Positions 32,071 to 37,404 of a DNA stretch of 37,404 nucleotides are shown piece by piece. The notes under the pieces are model-generated. The model saw only the letters and a program-made list of their open reading frames with translations, had not been told where the DNA came from and ran no database searches. The position numbers and the translations under genes were made by a program. Source of the stretch: Streptomyces misionensis (lineage in GTDB: Bacteria; Actinomycetota; Actinomycetes; Streptomycetales; Streptomycetaceae); assembly GCF_007896895.1 (NCBI RefSeq), contig NZ_VOGW01000087.1, positions 219,292-256,695 of the forward strand, in the 5' to 3' direction. Position 1 is the first letter of the stretch. Every line of letters starts with the position of its first letter.

Positions 32071-32492
32071 CAGTTCGCGACCGCTTCCTCGGCCCCCTCC
32101 TCGGAGGGGATCGTGTAGAAGGGAAACACCAGGTTGCGCCGGTCGTTGGTGGAGCGGACGGTGTAGCGCACGTCGATGTAGAGGGTGCCGGCGTCGACCT
32201 CGTCGAAGGCGACGACCACCTCGTCCACCGCGATCCGCGGCTCCCAGCGCTCCAGCGCCTCGCGCACCTGCTGGGCGATCCGGCCCGCCGTGGCGCCGTC
32301 GCCGGGCGCGAAGACGTAGTCGTGGATGCCGCAGCCGAACTCCGGCCGCATCGGCCGTTCACCGGGGGCGGTGCCCAGGACCAGCCGGATGGCCTCCTCG
32401 ATCTCCCGTTCCCGCTCCACCAGCGCGATCCCGCCGGTCGGCCCGACCCGCAGCGGGAACGCCCAGCCCCGCCCGATGAACCGCTCGCTCAT
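32070..32492 (-). CDS. GPW/gp25-family baseplate protein (eCIS, Afp9-like)
   Basis: A 140-aa homologue of T4 gp25, the baseplate protein that starts sheath polymerisation. The start MSERFIGRGWAFPL, the EREIEEAIRLVLGTAPGERP segment and the hallmark RPEFGCGIHDYVF are present. The C-terminal VRYTVRSTNDRRNLVFPFY matches the family. The ATG at 32492 overlaps the PAAR stop by one base (TGATG); further upstream codons would run into PAAR. The presence of gp25 implies a contractile sheath even though no sheath gene is in the window. Confidence 0.92.
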   Translation of the reverse strand: MSERFIGRGWAFPLRVGPTGGIALVEREREIEEAIRLVLGTAPGERPMRPEFGCGIHDYVFAPGDGATAGRIAQQVREALERWEPRIAVDEVVVAFDEVDAGTLYIDVRYTVRSTNDRRNLVFPFYTIPSEEGAEEAVAN

Positions 32493-32809
32493 CACACCCC
32501 TCCGATCTGCACGTTCAGGGCGCCGAGCAGCACCTTCGCGCCGCACGCGGCGGTGTCGCCCGCCCGCGCGGCCGGCAGCCCGCCGATCAGGACCGTGCCC
32601 GAGGTCAGCGAGGCCGGACCGGGCAGCAGCACATTGGCCGGGCCGAGAGCCGCGTGCGGGGGCACCGGACAGGTGTGCAGGCTGCCCACGACGGCGGCGG
32701 GACGGCCGCCGATCAGCACCCGCGCCACCGTCGCGGCGGCGCCGGGCGGCGGGGTGGCGATCACACCGCCGTGACTGGTGGAATCGCCGGTACGGGCTGC
32801 GCCGGACAT
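32492..32809 (-). CDS. PAAR-domain spike tip protein (eCIS, Afp10-like)
   Basis: A 105-aa PAAR protein that would cap the VgrG spike with a sharpened tip. The PAAR pattern is seen in VARVLIGGRPAAVVGSLHTCPVPPH and SGTVLIGGLPAARAGDTAACGAKVLLG, with His and Cys residues for the tip metal. No C-terminal toxin extension is present, so this is a bare tip. GAGGAGG precedes the ATG at 32809. Confidence 0.9.
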   Translation of the reverse strand: MSGAARTGDSTSHGGVIATPPPGAAATVARVLIGGRPAAVVGSLHTCPVPPHAALGPANVLLPGPASLTSGTVLIGGLPAARAGDTAACGAKVLLGALNVQIGGV

Positions 32810-32852
32810 GACGGGCTCCTCCTCGAAGTACGTGCGCACGGAGCGCGGTCGG

Positions 32853-34679
32853 TCAGTTGATGCGGACGAGGTCGGCCTTCAGCACCCCCAGCAGGCCGCC
32901 GTCCAGCGTGAGGTCGGTCTGCCCGTTGACGGTCGCCGAACGGCCGTGCACCTTCACCGAGTCGGTGCCGTCGATGTCCACGTCGGCGCCCTTCACGGTG
33001 ACCTTGCCGGTGCCCGCGTCGAGCGTGATGCCGCGCTCGTCCAGCCGCACCGAGGACAGCGCGCGCCGGCCGCCGGCCGCGAACACGGTCAACTCGATCC
33101 GGTCGTTGCGGTCGTCGAGCAGCACCTCCATGCGGTCGTCCGCCGTCCGCAGCCGCACCCCGGACGGGCCCGGCGCCCGCGCGTCCAGCAGCTCCACCCG
33201 GTGCCCCGAACGGGACACCACCGAACGGCGGTTGACCGTGCCGCTGGTCCGGTCGATCAGCGGCACGTCGTGCGGGGACGGGCTGTCCACGCCGTTGTAG
33301 AGGCCGCCGATGACGTACGGACTGTCCAGCAGCCCCTGTTCGAAGCCGACCAGCACCTCGTCGTTGACCTCGGGGCTGACCACGCCCCCGCCGCCCTTGC
33401 CGCCCCACTGCACCGTGCGCACCCAGTCGGTCACATACGTGTCGTCCAGCCAGGGGAACTTGAGCCGCACCGCGCCGTTCTGCGCGCCGCCCGGCTCCCG
33501 TACGTCCGTCACCACACCGATCGCCAGACCCGGGATGCGCGGCCCGCGGCCGGGCGCGTTGGCGCCGGTCACCAGGCCCGCCAGGGACCGGTCCGGGCTG
33601 GCGCTGACCCACACCGTGGTCCGGTAGCCCTCGCCCGGGTCCAGGCTGTGCTGGACGGCCGTCGCCGTGTACCGCCCCGAGAACGCGGGCCCGACGTTGC
33701 CGAGCGCCACCGGCAGCCCCGCCCGCAGCCGCGGACTGCCCTCCGCCACGACCTCCAGCTCGGCGAACCCGTCGGCCACCTGCGCGGAGATCGCCGCCGC
33801 GGCCGCCGTCGTCTCGGCCTGCGTACGGTACGGGGTGTCCGTCACCGTCAGCTTCGCCGACGCCCCGAACGCGGACGCGAGCGCGGGAGAGAGACCGGGC
33901 AGCACCGTCTTGCTGGTCACCGACGGCCGGCGGGCCACCAGCGGGGTCCTGGTGGTGACGTCCCAGCCGCGCACCTCCACCGAGGACGCGCCGTCGGCGC
34001 CCGACAGCGAGGCCCGCAGCGCCAGCAGATTGCGCCCGTACTCCAGCACCAGCGGATTCTGCGTGGCCGGGGTCGACGGCGCGGGTGCCCCCGACGCCGG
34101 CTCGGGCCGGGTGAACTGGAGCAGCCCCTTGTCGTCCACCCGCACCTGCGCGCCGCTCTCGCCCGCCAGGTACTGCAAGAAGTCCCAGTCGGAGACGTTG
34201 GCCTGCGACAGCTGCTTGTAGGTGACCGGCGCGGCCTCCACCTTCCCGCAGGCGAGCCCCGCGCCCGCGGCCACCTTGCGCACGATGGCCTCGGCCGTCA
34301 TGTTCCGGTACGCCACCACCTTCCGGCCCCGCTGGAGCCGGTGCGCCTTGGAGTAGCCGCGCACCACCGTGAACGACCCGGTGCCGTCCCGGTCGATCTC
34401 CACCGCGGTGACCTCGCCGTCGAACAGCGCCTCGCGCGACTGCCCGGAGACCGTCATCACCGACACCCGCAGCGGTGTGCCGAGGGTGATGCCGCTCGCC
34501 CGCAGGAACTCGTTGTCGGGGTCGCGGTAGGTGAGCACCGCGCTGTCCGGCAGCCCCACGTTCTCGTCCACCACGCAGCTGACCAGCTGCGCCGCCCAGA
34601 CCTGCGGCAGCTCGCCGGGCGCCTCCACGATCGGGTCCGCCGCGAAGGACCGGCCGCCCCGCGTCTCCGGTGTGCTCAC
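32853..34679 (-). CDS. VgrG-like spike protein (eCIS, Afp8-like)
   Basis: A 608-aa central spike protein. The gp27/phage late control D-like part spans about 15-370 (DSAVLTYRDPDNEFLRASGI, VSDWDFLQYLAGESGAQVRV). The gp5 OB-fold follows at about 385-470 (AIGVVTDVREPGG, VRLKFPWLDDTYVTDWVRT, DEVLVGFEQGLLDSPYVIGG). The C-terminal part is beta-repeat spike (IDGTDSVKVHGRSATVNGQT). The GTG start overlaps the LysM gene stop by 4 nt (GTGA). No extra effector domain is fused at the C-terminus. Confidence 0.92.
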   Translation of the reverse strand: MSTPETRGGRSFAADPIVEAPGELPQVWAAQLVSCVVDENVGLPDSAVLTYRDPDNEFLRASGITLGTPLRVSVMTVSGQSREALFDGEVTAVEIDRDGTGSFTVVRGYSKAHRLQRGRKVVAYRNMTAEAIVRKVAAGAGLACGKVEAAPVTYKQLSQANVSDWDFLQYLAGESGAQVRVDDKGLLQFTRPEPASGAPAPSTPATQNPLVLEYGRNLLALRASLSGADGASSVEVRGWDVTTRTPLVARRPSVTSKTVLPGLSPALASAFGASAKLTVTDTPYRTQAETTAAAAAISAQVADGFAELEVVAEGSPRLRAGLPVALGNVGPAFSGRYTATAVQHSLDPGEGYRTTVWVSASPDRSLAGLVTGANAPGRGPRIPGLAIGVVTDVREPGGAQNGAVRLKFPWLDDTYVTDWVRTVQWGGKGGGGVVSPEVNDEVLVGFEQGLLDSPYVIGGLYNGVDSPSPHDVPLIDRTSGTVNRRSVVSRSGHRVELLDARAPGPSGVRLRTADDRMEVLLDDRNDRIELTVFAAGGRRALSSVRLDERGITLDAGTGKVTVKGADVDIDGTDSVKVHGRSATVNGQTDLTLDGGLLGVLKADLVRIN

Positions 34680-35398
34680 CGCTCCTCCTCACCGCCCGCG
34701 TCCCCGAGCGCCGGCACCACCAGTTCGGTGCCGGGCGGCAGGTCCATCGGGTCGTCGATCCCGTTCGCCTCCGCGATGACCCGCCAGACCGTCGGGTTGC
34801 CGTACTCCCGCCAGGCCAGCAGCGCCAGGCTGTCCCCGGCCACCACCGTGTGCGTGCTGCGGGCCGTACGCGATCCCGAGGTGGGGTTCTGACCGGCCGG
34901 ATCGACGCTCGCCTCCTCCACCGACAGCGCGCAGGTCGCCCGCAGCGGCTTGCCGTCGACGTCGAACAGCGTGTACGTCACCGACAGGCTGGACAGCACC
35001 CCGTCGAAGGACGTCGTGCGCGCGCTGCCCCACTCGAACCGCACCCAGGGGCTGGCCGGTTTCTTGCGGGCGAGACTCGCCGGCGTCGGCACACAGCCCT
35101 TCATCAGCTTCTCCACCGCCTGCTCGACCGAGTTGTCGTGCGTGGAGGTCGCGTCGAGGAACACCTCCAGGCTCAGTTCGCGCGGTCCGCTGCCCACGAA
35201 CTCCGGCAGCGCCGACTGCCCGGCCATCCGCGAGGGCGTGCGCCGCCACGAGGTGGTCTTGCGCAGCTGCAAGGTGGACGGGTTGAACTGGAGGTTCAAC
35301 CGCGCGATGGTCCCGCCGGGCTTCGCGCCGACCACCGCAGGGGGTTCCCGCAGGGTCAGCTGGGCCCTGGCACGGCTGGTGCGGGTGGCAGGGGACAT
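34676..35398 (-). CDS. Tube-baseplate adaptor with LysM domain (eCIS, Afp7-like)
   Basis: A 240-aa protein combining an N-terminal contractile-injection tube/baseplate hub domain (about 20-150: LNLQFNPSTLQLRKTTSW, LSLEVFLDAT) with a C-terminal LysM module (about 183-232: HTVVAGDSLALLAWREYGNP, then WRVIAEANGIDDP and LPPGTELVVP). In the known systems this protein joins the inner tube to the VgrG hub. The ATG has a good AAAGGAG ribosome-binding site. Confidence 0.92.
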   Translation of the reverse strand: MSPATRTSRARAQLTLREPPAVVGAKPGGTIARLNLQFNPSTLQLRKTTSWRRTPSRMAGQSALPEFVGSGPRELSLEVFLDATSTHDNSVEQAVEKLMKGCVPTPASLARKKPASPWVRFEWGSARTTSFDGVLSSLSVTYTLFDVDGKPLRATCALSVEEASVDPAGQNPTSGSRTARSTHTVVAGDSLALLAWREYGNPTVWRVIAEANGIDDPMDLPPGTELVVPALGDAGGEEER

Positions 35399-35450
35399 AC
35401 CGGGAACTCCTTTCGAACGGACCGGGGTGGGCGGGGTGCGCGGGGCGGGA

Positions 35451-35876
35451 TCAGGAGGGCCGCAGCCCCTGGTGGGCGATCTCCAGCGTCTCCACCGCCG
35501 CCTGCGAGGACGCCGGGTCGAACGACGGGCCCTCCCAGCGCACCGGCACGATGCCGAGCACCTGCCAGCTGATGATCGGGGACCGATTCGGCTTCAGCGC
35601 CACGATCTCCCCGTCCTTGGGCTCCACCCGGCGCAGCGTCTGGTCGAGCCAGCGGCCGATCTTCACCGTGTCCGCGGTGACCGGCCGGGTGAGCGTGATG
35701 TTCGTCCAGGTGACCCGGCCCGGCAGCTGCCAGGTGAAGCCGTTGTTGCCGCCCTCGGCGTAGCTCTCCAGCTCCACCTGCGCGCCCATCCCGGAGCACG
35801 TGTGAAAGGCCCCCAGATCGTTGCCGCCGATCGAGAGCCGGAAGAACACGCTCGTCGCGAAGATGTTGTCCGTCAT
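35451..35876 (-). CDS. T4 gp19-like inner tube protein (eCIS, Afp1/Afp5-like)
   Basis: A 141-aa tail-tube protein. Characteristic are FFRLSIGGNDLGAFHTCSGM near the start, VELESYAEGGNNGFTWQLPG, and WTNITLTRPVTADT. Such proteins form hexameric rings through which the payload passes. Only one tube gene is visible; complete systems usually have at least two paralogues. It follows the regulator gene by 47 nt and precedes the LysM adaptor by 52 nt. Confidence 0.92.
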   Translation of the reverse strand: MTDNIFATSVFFRLSIGGNDLGAFHTCSGMGAQVELESYAEGGNNGFTWQLPGRVTWTNITLTRPVTADTVKIGRWLDQTLRRVEPKDGEIVALKPNRSPIISWQVLGIVPVRWEGPSFDPASSQAAVETLEIAHQGLRPS

Positions 35877-35923
35877 CCGTGGGCCGTCCGTTCCATGTCC
35901 TCAGCGCGTCCTTCGGTGTTCCT

Positions 35924-37206
35924 CTAGCGGCGTCCGTCGTAGGGCCGCCCGGCGCGTTCCCGGCCGCGCCGCAGATCGGCACGGAGCAGCCGGGACAGCG
36001 GGTCCAGCAGGCGGCGCGCCAGGTCCTCCAGGTCCACCCCGGGCGCCTCCTGCGGTGCCGCTTGCTCCCGGGTGCCCGGGGCGGTGGTGGCGGCCGCCGG
36101 GACGGGGGGCGGCGCGGAGGCCGACCGCGGCCGGCCGGGCGCGGCTGCCGTCGCGTCCCGCTGCACGACCCGCACGTCGACGGCGCCCGGGAGCACGGGA
36201 GTCGGCTCCGCCGGCCGGGTCGCGCGGACCACCGGGACGGGCAGGCCGGGCGCGTCCGGCGGGGCCAAAGCGCCCTGGAGCGGGGGCGCCTGCGCCTCGG
36301 CCAGGGGCAGGACGGGTGCGCGCGTCCCCGGGGCGGCTCCGGTCGCCCCCCGCTGGACGGGCGTGTCCGGGCGCACGACGGGGACGGCCGGCCGGGCCGC
36401 CCCGGCTGCCCCGGCCGGGCGGCGGGCCCCGGACGGGTGCCGTGCCCGTACAGCGCGCCGGCCGGTGCGCCGGACAGGATGCCCTCCTGGATGCGGTGCA
36501 GGCGCCGGCCCCCGTCCAGGCCGATGTCCCGGATGACCCGCTGCCGGGTCCGTTGCAGCAGCCGGGTCGCCTCGGCCGTGCGCCCGCCGCCGTACAGGGC
36601 GACGGCCAGCAGCCCCACCAGTGCCTCGTCCACCGGGTGTTCGTCCACCAGCGGCAGGAGGACGGGCGCGGCCTCCGCGAACTTCCCCGCGTTCATGAGG
36701 AGTTCCGCGCGGGTCATGGCGGCGCCGAGGTGCGTCTCGCCCACCGTCGCGCGCAGGTGGTCGGGCCAGGAGCCGGAGATCCCGGCGAGCGGTTCGCCGT
36801 ACCAGTGGGCGTCCGCCCGCTCCAGCAGCCGCAGGGCCGCGTCGTCGTCGCTCCCCTTGAGCGCGCGCGCCTGTTCCACGCAACTGGTGTAGGCGCGCAG
36901 ATCCACGCGGTCCGGATCGACGTGCAGCACGTAGGAGTTGGTCCGGCTGGTGATGGTCGGCGCGTCGGGGTCGGCCGCCCGCAGGGCGCGGCGCAGCCGG
37001 GAGACATGGGTGTGCAGCGTCTCGCGGGCCGTGGCCGGCGGGTGGTCGTCCCAGATGCGGCGGACCAGGCTGTCCACGCTCACGGGCCGCCCCGCGTCCC
37101 AGGCGAGCGAGGCCAGGGCCAGCCGTGTCTTCGTGGGCCCCAGCGGCCCGTGCCGCCCGTCGACGCGCACCTCGACCGAACCTGAGAGCCGTATCTCCAA
37201 CTCCAC
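35924..37206 (-). CDS. SARP/BTAD-type regulator with frameshift before an eCIS-like C-terminal module
   Basis: The N-terminal part, from the GTG at 37206 (GGGAGGAC ribosome-binding site), encodes a winged-helix DNA-binding domain (about 1-95: GPTKTRLALASLAWDAGRPV, ARETLHTHVSRLRRALRA) and a BTAD/TPR-like domain (about 100-240: DRVDLRAYTSCVEQARAL, GGRTAEATRLLQRTRQRVIRD) as in SARP regulators. That frame then loses coding character around 36390-36450. A Pro/Ala-rich tail with VQR motifs, ending DLEDLARRLLDPLSRLLRADL and a basic RERAGRPYDGRR, continues in the -1 frame to a stop at 35924. A one-base insertion, sequencing error or programmed shift would explain this. The tail alone could start at a GTG at 36376, without a good ribosome-binding site. 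It probably controls the downstream eCIS genes. Confidence 0.68.
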
Positions 37207-37269
37207 CAGCGTCCTCCCGCCGGTAGGGCCTGTACTGGCCGGGCATTCGAGGGTGTCATGAACCTGTTT

Positions 37270-37281
37270 GCATGGCCATGC
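37270..37281. promoter_or_regulatory. Perfect 12-nt palindrome upstream of the SARP/BTAD gene
   Basis: GCATGGCCATGC is self-complementary and lies 64 nt upstream of the regulator start in a locally AT-richer stretch (about 37245-37325), where a promoter is expected. Binding by any specific protein is unproven. Confidence 0.35.
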
Positions 37282-37382
37282 GTGTGCCGTGCGATCCCGA
37301 ATTTGACCGATAAACAAGATTTTCCTCACCGGCCCGCCGTCCCGGGCCGGGCATCCGGGGAAGGGCGTCCGACGTGCGCACT

Positions 37383-37404
37383 CCCGCCCCGCGCGGGGGG
37401 CGGG
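37383..37404. terminator. GC hairpin at the right edge
   Basis: CCCGCCCC (37383-37390) pairs with GGGGCGGG (37397-37404) around a 6-nt loop at the very end of the window. It may be the terminator of a gene beyond the edge. Confidence 0.3.

Noticed and set aside
28303..37206. Possibility that the tail genes belong to an integrated prophage
   Set aside because: No integrase, terminase, portal, capsid, lysis or att-like repeats were seen, and the LysM-VgrG-PAAR-gp25-J-I order is that of an injection system.
35356..37329. 657-codon reading of the SARP/BTAD frame running through the tube gene
   Set aside because: After about 36400 the sequence becomes Arg/Pro/Ser-rich noise and overlaps a certain tube gene, so the true product must end earlier or shift frame.

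Overview
The window is about 37.4 kb of very GC-rich DNA with strong GC3 codon bias. Gene content (a RppA-type type III polyketide synthase with its CYP158A-type P450, MurT/GatD, several TetR/acyl-CoA dehydrogenase pairs, a SARP/BTAD regulator, GTG starts and frequent ATGA/GTGA overlaps) points to a Streptomyces chromosome. From memory, the rppA / P450 / cupin / TetR / acyl-CoA dehydrogenase / deformylase / murT-gatD / pfkA order on one side and the DNA ligase on the other resembles the S. coelicolor SCO1202-SCO1214 neighbourhood. No rRNA, tRNA, CRISPR array, transposase or integrase was seen.

Layout. (1) 1-5.1 kb: CtaG-like copper/cytochrome oxidase assembly protein, 6-phosphofructokinase, GatD and MurT (lipid II amidation), then peptide deformylase on the other strand. 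(2) 5.1-7.1 kb: a TetR regulator divergent from an acyl-CoA dehydrogenase, with inverted repeats over the dehydrogenase promoter. (3) 7.2-10.1 kb: the tetrahydroxynaphthalene operon rppA - CYP158A-like P450 - MomA-like cupin, which would give flaviolin-type pigments. Upstream of it is a gene-poor stretch of about 0.7 kb that looks decayed and carries small tandem repeats. (4) 10.8-14.5 kb: a minus-strand operon of ATP-dependent DNA ligase, Nudix hydrolase, aldehyde dehydrogenase and a small DUF6213-like protein. The Nudix frame has no stop codon before the dehydrogenase. (5) 14.6-16.2 kb: a thioredoxin-reductase-like CxxC flavoprotein divergent from an XRE/cupin regulator. (6) 16.3-19.5 kb: a translationally coupled quinone-oxidoreductase / acyl-CoA dehydrogenase / acyl-CoA dehydrogenase operon. 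(7) 19.6-26.2 kb: a 64-aa membrane protein, a secreted phosphodiester-glycosidase protein, a DUF779 protein, an NCS1 permease divergent from TetR + amidohydrolase (a plausible uptake-and-hydrolysis unit), and a DedA membrane protein. (8) 26.3-28.2 kb: a PhnZ-like HD protein whose HD motif reads HG, and a GAF-SpoIIE phosphatase.

(9) 28.3-37.2 kb, the most distinctive region: a single minus-strand operon encoding much of a phage-tail-like contractile injection system (eCIS). In transcription order it has a SARP/BTAD regulator whose reading frame breaks before a Pro/Ala-rich C-terminal module, then tube protein, LysM tube/baseplate adaptor, VgrG spike, PAAR tip, gp25, baseplate J-like protein, tail protein I, and finally a membrane-anchored protein with two zinc ribbons and a discoidin-like domain. 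Sheath, AAA+ ATPase, terminator/cap and tail-length proteins are absent and would have to lie beyond the right edge.
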